Positions 7,607-16,334 of a stretch of 64,000 nucleotides of DNA are shown here, in pieces (within the stretch, counting starts at the first letter, position 1; every line of letters starts with the position of its first letter). Source of the DNA: Rossellomorea aquimaris (GTDB lineage: Bacteria; Bacillota; Bacilli; Bacillales; Bacillaceae_B); assembly GCF_020171925.1 (NCBI RefSeq), contig NZ_JAIVAR010000007.1, forward strand, positions 1 to 64,000. Reading direction: 5' to 3'. Both the position numbers and the translations under genes were made by a program. The notes beneath the pieces are model-generated. The model worked only from the letters and a program-made list of their open reading frames with translations, made no database searches and was not told where the DNA came from.

Positions 7607-9048
7607 AAGTTTTGTTTACAGTTTCGGAATGTGTGCCTTTCGTTAAATCAGGAGGCTTAGCGGATGTTGCCGGGGCCCTACCGAAGGAGCTACGGAGCCT
7701 AGGGACGGATATCAGGGTGATTCTCCCGAAATATGGGGGGATTCCCCATGGATTCCTGAGCAGGATGAAAAAAAAGAAAGAGTTTTTTGTTTCCGTCGGT
7801 TGGAGAAACCAGTATTGCGGGATCGAAGAGCTTCAACACGATGGGGTTACATATTATTTCGTGGACAATGAGTATTATTTCAATCGTGACCGAATGTACG
7901 GCTATTTCGATGATGGTGAACGGTTCTCGTTCTTTACACGGGCCGTGTTGGAATCAATGGAAGCATTGGACTTTTATCCAGATGTCATCCATTGCCATGA
8001 TTGGCATACGGCGATGGTCCCCTTCCTCTTAAAGACTGAATACCAGGGCCGCCCCGGATATGAATTCATCCGAAGTGTCTTCACCATTCATAACCTGCAG
8101 TTCCAGGGCATTTTTCCAAAGGGGGTCATGACGGATTTACTGGGGATCCCAGATCATTACTTTCACCCGGAATATCTGGAATTCTACGGGAACATCAATT
8201 TTATGAAGGGAGCACTCCTTTCCTCTGATTTCATCACAACCGTCAGTCCCACTTATAAGGACGAAATCCTGACCCCTTATTATGGTGAGAAGCTCCATGG
8301 AGTCCTGAGGCAGCGAACCAATCAGCTTCAGGGAATCCTAAATGGGATTGATGATGAAGTATACAATCCGGAAGAGGGACCGATCCCGTTTAGAAGCGGC
8401 AATCTTGAAGGGAAAACGAAAACGAAGCTAGGGCTTCAGGAGAAGTTGAATCTTGAAGTGAATGAAAATATCCCCATGGTTTCAATCATTTCACGTTTGA
8501 CGGTACAAAAGGGGCTTGAGCTGGTCAGGGGTATTTTTCATGAAATGATACAGGAAAATGTCCAATTCGTCTTACTTGGTACCGGTGATTGGGAGTTTGA
8601 ACAATTCTTCCGCGAGATGGAGTCACAATATCCCGATAAGGTGAGGGTGAAGATCGGGTTCAGTGAAGAGCTGGCGAAAGAGATCTATGCGGCGTCAGAC
8701 TTGTTCCTTATGCCCTCGAAATTCGAGCCGTGCGGTCTTGGTCAGTTGATAGCGATGCGATACGGAGTGTTACCGATCGTACGTGAAACGGGTGGATTGA
8801 ACGATACGGTGCAGTCATATGACGAAGTAAGTAAAGCAGGGAATGGCTTTTCATTCAAGAACTTCAATGCCCATGACATGCTCTATACGTATAGAAGGGC
8901 ACTGGACTTCTATCATCATGATAGGGAAACATGGAAACATATTGTACAAACTGCGATGAATAAGGATTATAGCTGGGCGCAATCTGCATTTAAATACAAC
9001 CAGCTATATGCCGACCTTGTATCGAGGAGTGAAAGCCATGTTTTCTGA
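7603..9048 (+). CDS. glgA: Glycogen synthase GlgA
   Basis: Adds glucose from ADP-glucose to the growing alpha-1,4 chain. The 481-aa GT5 enzyme shows the ADP-glucose-binding KSGGLADVAGALPKEL near residue 17 and the C-terminal GT-B site (LMPSKFEPCGLGQLIAMRYG, then RETGGLNDTV). It starts with GTG overlapping the glgD stop by 4 bp, suggesting translational coupling. Length is typical for bacterial GlgA. Confidence 0.97.
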   Translation: MKVLFTVSECVPFVKSGGLADVAGALPKELRSLGTDIRVILPKYGGIPHGFLSRMKKKKEFFVSVGWRNQYCGIEELQHDGVTYYFVDNEYYFNRDRMYGYFDDGERFSFFTRAVLESMEALDFYPDVIHCHDWHTAMVPFLLKTEYQGRPGYEFIRSVFTIHNLQFQGIFPKGVMTDLLGIPDHYFHPEYLEFYGNINFMKGALLSSDFITTVSPTYKDEILTPYYGEKLHGVLRQRTNQLQGILNGIDDEVYNPEEGPIPFRSGNLEGKTKTKLGLQEKLNLEVNENIPMVSIISRLTVQKGLELVRGIFHEMIQENVQFVLLGTGDWEFEQFFREMESQYPDKVRVKIGFSEELAKEIYAASDLFLMPSKFEPCGLGQLIAMRYGVLPIVRETGGLNDTVQSYDEVSKAGNGFSFKNFNAHDMLYTYRRALDFYHHDRETWKHIVQTAMNKDYSWAQSAFKYNQLYADLVSRSESHVF

Positions 9049-11443
9049 TCATATCGAATTTAAAGAGATGTTCTTGAAGAAGCTCGAAATGATGTATGGA
9101 AAAACGTTTCCTGAGTCCACCTCCCAGGATCAGTATTTCGCCCTTGGGCATCTGATCAGGGAATACATCAGCATGAACTGGATCCACACGAATGAGCAAT
9201 ATCGTTTCAATAAAAGGAAGCAAGTGTATTATTTATCGATCGAGTTCCTATTGGGGCGTTTACTGAGACAGAACTTGATGAATCTGGGGATTTATGAAGT
9301 CGTCGATGAAGGCCTAAAGGATCTCGGCATCGACTTGGCAGATATCGAAGAAGTCGAGCATGATGCAGGGTTAGGGAATGGAGGACTCGGGAGGCTGGCC
9401 GCCTGTTTCCTTGATTCGTTAGCCTCCCTGAACTTACCTGGGCATGGGTATGGAATCCGCTACAAACACGGCCTGTTTGAACAAAAAATAGTCAATGGCT
9501 TCCAAATGGAGCTACCCGAACAGTGGCTGCGGCATGGCCACGTATGGGAAGTCCGGAAGTCGGATCTTACGGTGGAGGTCCCGTTCTGGGGACATGTGGA
9601 ATCGTACAGTGAAAAAGGCGTGATGAAGTTCCGCCACGTGGATGCAGAGCTTGTATCGGCAGTTCCTTACGATATGCCTGTTGTCGGACATGAAACCTCG
9701 ACTGTCAATACCCTTCGCCTCTGGAGTGCAGAGCCAGCTGCATACAAGGCGGGGAAGGATCTGATGAAATACAAGCGGGAAACAGAAGCGATCACTGAAT
9801 TCCTGTATCCTGATGATACCCATGATGAAGGAAAAATCCTTCGACTCAAGCAACAGTATTTCCTGGTGTCTGCCAGCATCCGGTCCATCATTGATTCATA
9901 TATTTATAGATTTGGGGATTTGAAGGACCTCCATGAATATGTTTCGATCCACATCAACGATACACACCCAGTCCTCGCCATCCCTGAACTCATGAGGGTA
10001 CTCGTGGATGAATATGAATTTGATTGGGAAGAAGCATGGGACGTGACAATCAAAACATTTGCCTATACGAATCATACGACTCTTTCAGAAGCGCTTGAGA
10101 AGTGGCCGGTCCGGATCTTCCAACCACTCCTTCCAAGGATCTTCATGATCGTGAATGAAATCAACGAGCGATTCTGCCAAGAGCTCTGGAGAGAATATCC
10201 TGGGGACTGGAAACGAATCGAGGATATGGCCATCATCTCGCATGGTGTTGTAAAGATGGCTCATCTGGCAATCGCCGGAAGCTTCAGTGTAAACGGTGTG
10301 GCAAAGATTCATACGGAAATACTGAAACAAAGGGAAATGAACTTATTCTATCAATATTATCCAGCTAAATTCAATAGTAAAACAAACGGGATCACACATA
10401 GAAGGTGGCTGCTGAATAGCAATCCCCCATTGTCGAATCTTATATCTTCCGCAATCGGAACAGAGTGGGTCCATCAGCCAGAGAAGCTCTCGGACCTCGG
10501 GAAGTATAAGGATGATGCCTCTTTCCTTGAGGATCTCTATAAAGTGAAGCAGTTGAATAAGGAGCGGCTGGCCCGCCGGATCCTCGACAGCAACGGGATG
10601 AAGGTCGATACGAACTCAATCTTCGATATACAGGTGAAGAGGCTGCATGCCTATAAGAGGCAGCTGCTGAATGTCCTGCACATCCTCCATCTGTATAATC
10701 GCTGTCTGGAGGATCCCCATTATGACTTCCATCCACGGACCTTTGTGTTTGGTGCTAAAGCTTCACCAGGTTATTTCTATGCGAAGAAAATCATCAAGCT
10801 CATTCACTCGGTCGCTGACCTAGTAAATGACAATCCAATCGTAAAGGACCGTATCAAGGTCGTCTTTATGGAGAATTATCGTGTATCCCTCGCAGAGGAA
10901 ATCATCCCGGCTGCCGACTTATCACAGCAAATCTCAACTGCAAGTAAAGAAGCTTCGGGAACGGGCAATATGAAATTCATGATGAATGGTGCACTTACCC
11001 TTGGAACATTGGATGGGGCCAACATTGAAATCCTGGAGCAGGTAGGGGAAGAGAACATCTTTATATTCGGCTTGACCGCCGATGAAGTGATGAACTATCA
11101 GAAGCAGGGTGGATATTACGCGATGGAGTATTATCACCACGATCCACGGATCAAGAAGGTACTGAATCAATTGCTAGATGATACCCTGCCGGATGCGGAT
11201 GATCATTTTGAAACGATTTACGATTCCCTTCTCGGCGAGAATGATCAGTTCTTTGTACTGAGGGATTTCGACTCGTATTTAAAGGTTCAGGAAGAAGCAG
11301 GTAAAGCATACGAGCAAAGAGCGGATTGGTCCCGTATGTGTCTGCATAATATTGCAAATTCCGGCTATTTTTCGAGTGATCGTACCATTCAGGAATACGC
11401 CAGGGAGATATGGAAGATCGGCCAGGGGAGCATGATGAGGTGA
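9038..11443 (+). CDS. glgP: Glycogen phosphorylase GlgP
   Basis: Releases glucose 1-phosphate from glycogen. The 801-aa GT35 enzyme contains GLGNGGLGRLAACFLDSLAS and the PLP site EASGTGNMKFMMNGALTLGT, with Lys646 holding the cofactor. The ATG at 9038 lies 11 bp inside the glgA end and follows GAGGAG; an in-frame ATG at 9008 would lengthen the overlap without a site. It is the last gene of the operon and is followed by a terminator. Confidence 0.97.
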   Translation: MFSDHIEFKEMFLKKLEMMYGKTFPESTSQDQYFALGHLIREYISMNWIHTNEQYRFNKRKQVYYLSIEFLLGRLLRQNLMNLGIYEVVDEGLKDLGIDLADIEEVEHDAGLGNGGLGRLAACFLDSLASLNLPGHGYGIRYKHGLFEQKIVNGFQMELPEQWLRHGHVWEVRKSDLTVEVPFWGHVESYSEKGVMKFRHVDAELVSAVPYDMPVVGHETSTVNTLRLWSAEPAAYKAGKDLMKYKRETEAITEFLYPDDTHDEGKILRLKQQYFLVSASIRSIIDSYIYRFGDLKDLHEYVSIHINDTHPVLAIPELMRVLVDEYEFDWEEAWDVTIKTFAYTNHTTLSEALEKWPVRIFQPLLPRIFMIVNEINERFCQELWREYPGDWKRIEDMAIISHGVVKMAHLAIAGSFSVNGVAKIHTEILKQREMNLFYQYYPAKFNSKTNGITHRRWLLNSNPPLSNLISSAIGTEWVHQPEKLSDLGKYKDDASFLEDLYKVKQLNKERLARRILDSNGMKVDTNSIFDIQVKRLHAYKRQLLNVLHILHLYNRCLEDPHYDFHPRTFVFGAKASPGYFYAKKIIKLIHSVADLVNDNPIVKDRIKVVFMENYRVSLAEEIIPAADLSQQISTASKEASGTGNMKFMMNGALTLGTLDGANIEILEQVGEENIFIFGLTADEVMNYQKQGGYYAMEYYHHDPRIKKVLNQLLDDTLPDADDHFETIYDSLLGENDQFFVLRDFDSYLKVQEEAGKAYEQRADWSRMCLHNIANSGYFSSDRTIQEYAREIWKIGQGSMMR

Positions 11444-11478
11444 AGGTGAAAATGCCCTCATTTAGGATGGTCGCCATG

Positions 11479-11518
11479 AAAAACACTTTTCTCTAAACTG
11501 AGAAAAGTGTTTTTTTTA
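11479..11518 (+). terminator. Terminator of glgBCDAP
   Basis: Hairpin AAACACTTTTCTC / GAGAAAAGTGTTT with a 6-nt loop and a long T tract, 35 bp after the glgP stop. Confidence 0.92.
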
Positions 11519-11607
11519 TTAGGTGAGTCTATCGGGAAGTGGTAAAATGAATGGTATAACAAGCGACTTTACGGGGGCTGTAGAATAGATAATAGGGGTG
11601 TGGAACG

Positions 11608-12201
11608 ATGACAAACAGAAAGAATCGCAAGGTTGATGGTCTTTTGAAAAAAACGAAGAAGTGGCAGGATGAATTCGTTGCGTTGCGTGAGATCATCCTT
11701 GAATTCGAAGAGCTGACAGAAGACGTGAAGTGGATGCATCCTTGCTATACATTCCAGGATAAAAACATTGTATTGATGCATGGTTTTAAAGAGTACTGCG
11801 CGCTGTTGTTTCACAAGGGTGCCCTTCTAAAGGATCCACATGGAATCCTGGTGCAACAAACGGAAAATGTACAGGCTGCCCGTCAAATCAGGTTCACAGA
11901 CAGCGAAGAGATAAAAGAAATGAACAGCATCTTGAAAGAATATATCAGGGAAGCCATTGAAGTGGAAAAAGCCGGATTGGAAGTGCCCTTGAAGAAAACA
12001 GAGGAATACACAGTCCCTGAAGAGCTTCAAAAGAAGTTCATGGACATGCCCCAATTAAAAGTGGCTTTCGAGAAACTGACGCCAGGGCGTCAACGAGCCT
12101 ATATCCTATATTTCTCAAAGGCGAAGCAATCGAAAACCCGTGAATCAAGGATCGAGAAATATAAGCAGCATATCCTTGATGGTAAAGGATTGAATGATTA
12201 G
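11608..12201 (+). CDS. YdeI-type DUF1801 protein
   Basis: A 197-aa soluble protein with an N-terminal DUF1801/YdhG-like fold (EDVKWMHPCYTFQDKNIVLM, about residues 38-57) and the C-terminal YdeI/OmdA helical segment (LTPGRQRAYILYFSKAKQSK). The biochemical role of this family is not established. It is followed 38 bp later by the frataxin-like fra gene, which shares the DUF1801 fold, so the two may be paralogous partners or a small operon. Confidence 0.8.
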   Translation: MTNRKNRKVDGLLKKTKKWQDEFVALREIILEFEELTEDVKWMHPCYTFQDKNIVLMHGFKEYCALLFHKGALLKDPHGILVQQTENVQAARQIRFTDSEEIKEMNSILKEYIREAIEVEKAGLEVPLKKTEEYTVPEELQKKFMDMPQLKVAFEKLTPGRQRAYILYFSKAKQSKTRESRIEKYKQHILDGKGLND

Positions 12202-12239
12202 TTGAAATCTGACTATTATTCTGATCAGGAGGAATTTGG

Positions 12240-12611
12240 ATGGAAGTATTCAGGGAATTTCTAGAGGGGCTGGACAACCCTTCACAACACTCAAGAACGG
12301 AAGAGGTATTGGGCTGGATCACCAATCAATACCCGGATTTAGTACCGGTCATTAAGTGGAATCAGCCGATGTTCACCCACCATGGCACGTTTATCATCGG
12401 TTTTAGCGCATCCAAACAGCATTTGGCTGTTGCTCCTGAGAGGGAAGGGATCATGCATTTTTCAGAAAGCATTGTGGAAGCAGGGTATGAACATACGAAG
12501 ATGTTGATCCGGATCCCTTGGAAAAGTACGGTGAATTATTCATTGTTGAAGAAAATGATTGATTTCAATATGATGGACAAGGCGGATTGCACCACCTTTT
12601 GGCGTAAGTGA
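12240..12611 (+). CDS. fra: Frataxin-like iron chaperone Fra (YdhG)
   Basis: A 123-aa protein of the DUF1801 fold, closely similar along its whole length to B. subtilis YdhG/Fra, which donates iron to iron-sulfur cluster and heme synthesis. Recognisable blocks are RTEEVLGWI, IKWNQPMFTHHGTFIIGFS and the C terminus NMMDKADCTTFWRK. The ATG follows a strong AGGAGGA site. It could share a transcript with the upstream YdeI-type gene. Confidence 0.88.
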   Translation: MEVFREFLEGLDNPSQHSRTEEVLGWITNQYPDLVPVIKWNQPMFTHHGTFIIGFSASKQHLAVAPEREGIMHFSESIVEAGYEHTKMLIRIPWKSTVNYSLLKKMIDFNMMDKADCTTFWRK

Positions 12612-12664
12612 ATGCATCCAGTCGAAGAAGGGGCAAAGAGTGAGCAGTTTCATATTGACACGTT

Positions 12665-12697
12665 GAACGCCAAGGCACTGCAGTGCCTTGGCGTTCA
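12665..12697. terminator. Palindrome between convergent genes fra and yteA
   Basis: A perfect palindrome (GAACGCCAAGGCACTG joined to its reverse complement through C/G) just after the yteA stop and 55 bp after fra. It has no clear T tract on either side, so it is a candidate two-way terminator only. Confidence 0.55.
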
Positions 12698-12700
12698 TGC

Positions 12701-13465
12701 TTAGTCTTTCTTCTTCTTGTCATTGTTATTGATGTAACTGTCGCCGTCTTTATAAGGGATATCCCCAATCGTCGATTCCATGTGATTTGCTTCAAGCATC
12801 TCCTCATAGTCATCATGTTTCTTGGACGGATACGTTTTGCGATCGGAGCCCTCTATATCGGTTGCGGCAAAGCTTTCATAATCCTCAGGGAATCCTTCTG
12901 AATGGTCTTCACCCTGATATAACTCTCCATAATCTTCATAATCTCCCTCGAAGTCCGAAGGGGTTTCAGATGTTCCGTAGCGCGCCACTTCTTGGAAACT
13001 GTCATCGTAATCGCGGACATTTCCGTCGGATTGATGCCTGAATTCATTGTCAATAGGCGGCTGGAGGACGTCTTCCTCAACGGGACGGTCCCCTGCTTTG
13101 GACTGTTCTGGCGAATGCTCTGTACAGAATAGGGTCGTCGGCAGGACTTCCAGTCGTTCAAAAGGAATCTCCTTCCCGCATTCCTTACATTGTCCATACG
13201 TTCCTTCCTGCATCGCCTGCAGGGCACGATTTATTTTGTTCAATTCAATTTTTGCATGATCGTCGATTGCGAAATCTTTTTCGCGTTCGTATAGCTCTGT
13301 GCCCATGTCGGCTGGATGGTTGTCATAGAGGGAGAGTTCCCCTGCATTATCCCGTTCGTTCGTATGATGAAGACTGTCGAGGTCTTGATGTAAATGCTCC
13401 TTTAACTGAGACTGTTGCTGAAGAAGTTCTCTTTTCAAGGTTTCTTGCTGTTGATTTGTAAGCAA
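12701..13465 (-). CDS. yteA: YteA, DksA/TraR-like zinc-finger protein
   Basis: A 254-aa acidic protein matching B. subtilis YteA, with an N-terminal helical part ending DNHPADMGTELYEREKDFAI and a DksA/TraR-type finger. The finger reads CKECGKE then LFCTEH, so the fourth ligand is His or missing rather than Cys (B. subtilis YteA has lost most of its cysteines). The C-terminal half is rich in Asp, Glu, Ser and Tyr. I chose the TTG at 13465 (MLTNQQQ) because B. subtilis YteA starts MLTKEQ and AAAGGATG lies 8 nt before; a GTG three codons earlier is possible. Function unclear. It lies next to menA as in B. subtilis. Confidence 0.85.
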   Translation of the reverse strand: MLTNQQQETLKRELLQQQSQLKEHLHQDLDSLHHTNERDNAGELSLYDNHPADMGTELYEREKDFAIDDHAKIELNKINRALQAMQEGTYGQCKECGKEIPFERLEVLPTTLFCTEHSPEQSKAGDRPVEEDVLQPPIDNEFRHQSDGNVRDYDDSFQEVARYGTSETPSDFEGDYEDYGELYQGEDHSEGFPEDYESFAATDIEGSDRKTYPSKKHDDYEEMLEANHMESTIGDIPYKDGDSYINNNDKKKKD

Positions 13466-13612
13466 TCTTCTCACATCCTTTATTTTGACATTCGGCTCCT
13501 TGAACCGAGTGACTTTTTTTATTGTCTAATCATACTTTATCCGAAACTGCCATGATTAAAACATAAAAAAGCATGCCTGGATGATTCCCCTTGTTGCTTT
13601 TTAAGCAAAAAA

Positions 13613-13638
13613 AAACCGGGTCATCTAAACCCGGTTTT
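13613..13638 (-). terminator. Terminator of menA
   Basis: Hairpin AAACCGGGT / ACCCGGTTT followed, on the minus strand, by a T tract, just past the menA stop. Confidence 0.9.
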
Positions 13639-13650
13639 CACCTTACAGAG

Positions 13651-14574
13651 CTAAAATAAGTATCCAATCAGTAATCCAATCGAAAGGAGGAAACCGAAGA
13701 TCGTGTTGGTTTGTGCCGTCGCCTTCATGGCAGGCATCATTTCAAGCGGCTGTGATTTACCAATAAACCCTTTTGTAGCTTTCACCGCTTTTGGGATACT
13801 AAGATAAGAAACAAAAATCCAAGGGGACATGTCCCCGAATAGGACCAATCCAGCAATCCATGCATACGTCAGGACGAACATGCTGCCAAGAAGCACGATG
13901 GCTCCTTTGCGACCGAGTAAGATGGCGACGGTTTTTCTTCCGTTTTCCTTATCGCCGTCAAGGTCGCGGATATTGTTCGCCATCAGGATCATTCCGACCA
14001 AAATGGATACAGGGACGGATATAAGGATGCTGTCGGTGGTGATCATGCCTGTCTGGATATAAAATGAAATCAGGATGATGATCAGACCCATGAACAAACC
14101 TGCGACAATTTCTCCGAACGGGGTGTATGCAATCGGCAAGGGTCCGCCCGTATAGAAGTACCCCGCTGCCATACAAACTAGCCCGATCACTGCCAGCCAC
14201 CATGTGCTGTTGGCGACGATATAAAATCCTAACAGAAGGGCGATTCCGTAAAAGGAAAATGCAATCGCCATGACCGTTGACGGCTTCACTCCGTTCCTGA
14301 CGATGGCACCGCCGATCCCGACTGAGTGTTCTGTGTCGAGTCCACGCTTATAATCGTAGTACTCATTGAACATATTGGTAGCGGCCTGTATGAGCAATGA
14401 TGCCACAAGCATCGCTAAAAACATGGAGAATCTTACATCTGAATATTGAAGGGCAAGTACAGTTCCTAGCAAGACGGGAACGAATGCCGCAGTCAACGTA
14501 TGGGGCCTTGTGAGCTGCCACCAAATTTTAAAACCTTTATCTGCTTCAATCGTATTAGTCATTTGTTGTGCCAT
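13651..14574 (-). CDS. menA: 1,4-dihydroxy-2-naphthoate polyprenyltransferase MenA
   Basis: An integral membrane prenyltransferase of the UbiA family that joins the polyprenyl tail to DHNA to give demethylmenaquinone. The 307-aa sequence has the first Asp-rich motif in NEYYDYKRGLDTEHSVG and the second in NIRDLDGDKENGRKT, with about nine hydrophobic segments. AGGAGAG precedes the ATG. It faces away from the menFDHBEC genes across a 353-bp region, the B. subtilis arrangement. Confidence 0.95.
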   Translation of the reverse strand: MAQQMTNTIEADKGFKIWWQLTRPHTLTAAFVPVLLGTVLALQYSDVRFSMFLAMLVASLLIQAATNMFNEYYDYKRGLDTEHSVGIGGAIVRNGVKPSTVMAIAFSFYGIALLLGFYIVANSTWWLAVIGLVCMAAGYFYTGGPLPIAYTPFGEIVAGLFMGLIIILISFYIQTGMITTDSILISVPVSILVGMILMANNIRDLDGDKENGRKTVAILLGRKGAIVLLGSMFVLTYAWIAGLVLFGDMSPWIFVSYLSIPKAVKATKGFIGKSQPLEMMPAMKATAQTNTIFGFLLSIGLLIGYLF

Positions 14575-14852
14575 AAACCTCTCTCCTTAAATTGAAGGAA
14601 TTTTTCTGAAAACATTACAATTCCTTTACAGATTAAAGTGTAGGTAATGGGAAGGGGAGTGTCAATCTTTTTTTCGGTATGGTGGCATCTGTTAAGAGTG
14701 TGCGGGATTGGTCTTGCTGCAAGCAGCAGAACCATAAATCCAAAAGTTTCTTCCAATATTTGAACACATTTACAACCCTTTAGGTTTCTCAAATACGGAA
14801 AAAGGGTTTATTATATAATAAGGATAATATTGATTGTTTATCATTCATATCG

Positions 14853-14881
14853 TTGACACACCTTGTACTGAGGTGTATCTT
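14853..14881 (+). promoter_or_regulatory. Sigma-A promoter for menF
   Basis: TTGACA (14853-14858), 17 nt, then TATCTT (14876-14881), 46 nt before the menF start. TATAAT at 14881-14886 is another -10 choice but with a 22-nt spacer. The rest of the menA-menF interval (14575-14852) is AT-rich with no gene visible. Confidence 0.65.
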
Positions 14882-14927
14882 ATAATAAGTTTTGAATCAT
14901 GTACGTGATTGTTTGGGGGAATTCGGG

Positions 14928-16334
14928 TTGGTTACCATCCATAAAACCAATATTGAAAATGCATATGATACAGCCAGGGAAAAGGCTAAACAATATCAAC
15001 ACCCCGTTCTGTTCAGCATCGTGGAAAAAATCGATTCCATCGATCCGCTTTCTTTTTACAATGAAGGCCATTCTTTGTTCAAAGGGGCACGCTTCTTATG
15101 GAAGGACCGGGATCATACGATTACGATCGCAGGGCTTGGATCGGCGTTGATGATTTCTACGGAGGATGAAAGGGATCAATTCTTTGCGGTTGAGAATGAG
15201 TGGAAGCGCTTTATCGAGGAAGCGGTCATCCTTTCCACTGATCGGTGGGCGGGAACCGGACCATTAATGTTCGGAGGCTTCCGGTTTGATCCTTTGAATC
15301 AAAAAGGCGGAGAATGGGATGATTTCGAGAACGGCACATTACAAATCCCATCTTTTATGCTGACGAAATCGAAAGAATCGGATTATCTGACAGTGAACGT
15401 CCTATGTGGACCGGAGGATGAGGATTCGCTGAATGAGTTGCTTCAATTCAAGGATGAATTACTGAGGAAGGCCAAATATCCTTCCACACCTGATGAAGCG
15501 ACGGTAAATGGTGTCGAGGACTATAATCCAGCCGAATGGAAAGATTCGGTACAGAACGTCGTGGATACGTTGAAGGCCGGGGAGATGGAAAAGGTTGTGC
15601 TTGCTCGAAAATGCAAAGTAACCTTTGATTCATCTGTTACGTCCGACTTTGTATTGGACAACCTGTGGAAGCAGCAGCCAGACAGCTTCATATTCAGCTT
15701 CGAACAAGATAGCAGCTGCTTTATCGGTGCCACACCCGAGCGCCTCGTCAAAAAGACGGGGGAAGAAGTACTGTCCACTTGTCTCGCGGGTTCCATTGCA
15801 AGAGGAAGCTCACTTGATGAGGATGAGAGACTTGGGGAAGAGCTCCTGAATGATGAGAAGAACAGATATGAGCATCATTTGGTCGTCGAGAATATCCGAC
15901 AGGCATTGAACCCTTACTGTGAAGAACTTACCATGCCTGAAAAGCCGGGATTGATGAAGATGAAAGATATCCAGCATTTATATACACCCGTTGTAGGAAG
16001 GGCTTCCCTTCATACCTCTCTTCTAGAAATGGTGGAAAAGCTTCACCCGACCCCTGCTCTCGGAGGGGTCCCGAGGGAAAAGGCACTCCATGTCATACGT
16101 CAGGAAGAAAAAATGGACAGGGGACTGTATGCAGGACCTGTCGGCTGGATGGATGCGTATGGAAACGGGGAGTTTGCGGTAGCGATCCGTTCAGGACTCT
16201 TACAAGGAAGCGAATCAACTCTATTCGCTGGTTGCGGGATTGTAGCGGATTCCGACCCCGAGAGTGAATTCAGGGAAACTCAAATGAAATTTCGACCAAT
16301 GCTGAGAGCATTAGGGGGAAACATCAATGGATGA
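14928..16334 (+). CDS. menF: Isochorismate synthase MenF
   Basis: Converts chorismate to isochorismate, the first step toward menaquinone. The 468-aa protein has the chorismate-binding C-terminal domain: KVVLARK, FIGATPERLV, CLAGSIARG, HLYTPVVGR, LHPTPALGGVP and FAVAIRSGLL. The start is taken as TTG 14928 (MVTIHKT) because GGGGGA lies 7 nt before and B. subtilis MenF begins MVTTVQ; an in-frame TTG at 14892 lacks a site. It overlaps menD by 8 bp. Confidence 0.94.
   Translation: MVTIHKTNIENAYDTAREKAKQYQHPVLFSIVEKIDSIDPLSFYNEGHSLFKGARFLWKDRDHTITIAGLGSALMISTEDERDQFFAVENEWKRFIEEAVILSTDRWAGTGPLMFGGFRFDPLNQKGGEWDDFENGTLQIPSFMLTKSKESDYLTVNVLCGPEDEDSLNELLQFKDELLRKAKYPSTPDEATVNGVEDYNPAEWKDSVQNVVDTLKAGEMEKVVLARKCKVTFDSSVTSDFVLDNLWKQQPDSFIFSFEQDSSCFIGATPERLVKKTGEEVLSTCLAGSIARGSSLDEDERLGEELLNDEKNRYEHHLVVENIRQALNPYCEELTMPEKPGLMKMKDIQHLYTPVVGRASLHTSLLEMVEKLHPTPALGGVPREKALHVIRQEEKMDRGLYAGPVGWMDAYGNGEFAVAIRSGLLQGSESTLFAGCGIVADSDPESEFRETQMKFRPMLRALGGNING

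Noticed and set aside
14575-14927. Small gene between menA and menF
   Set aside because: The 77-codon minus-strand frame there overlaps the menA start and has no good start signal; a promoter explains the conserved-looking part.
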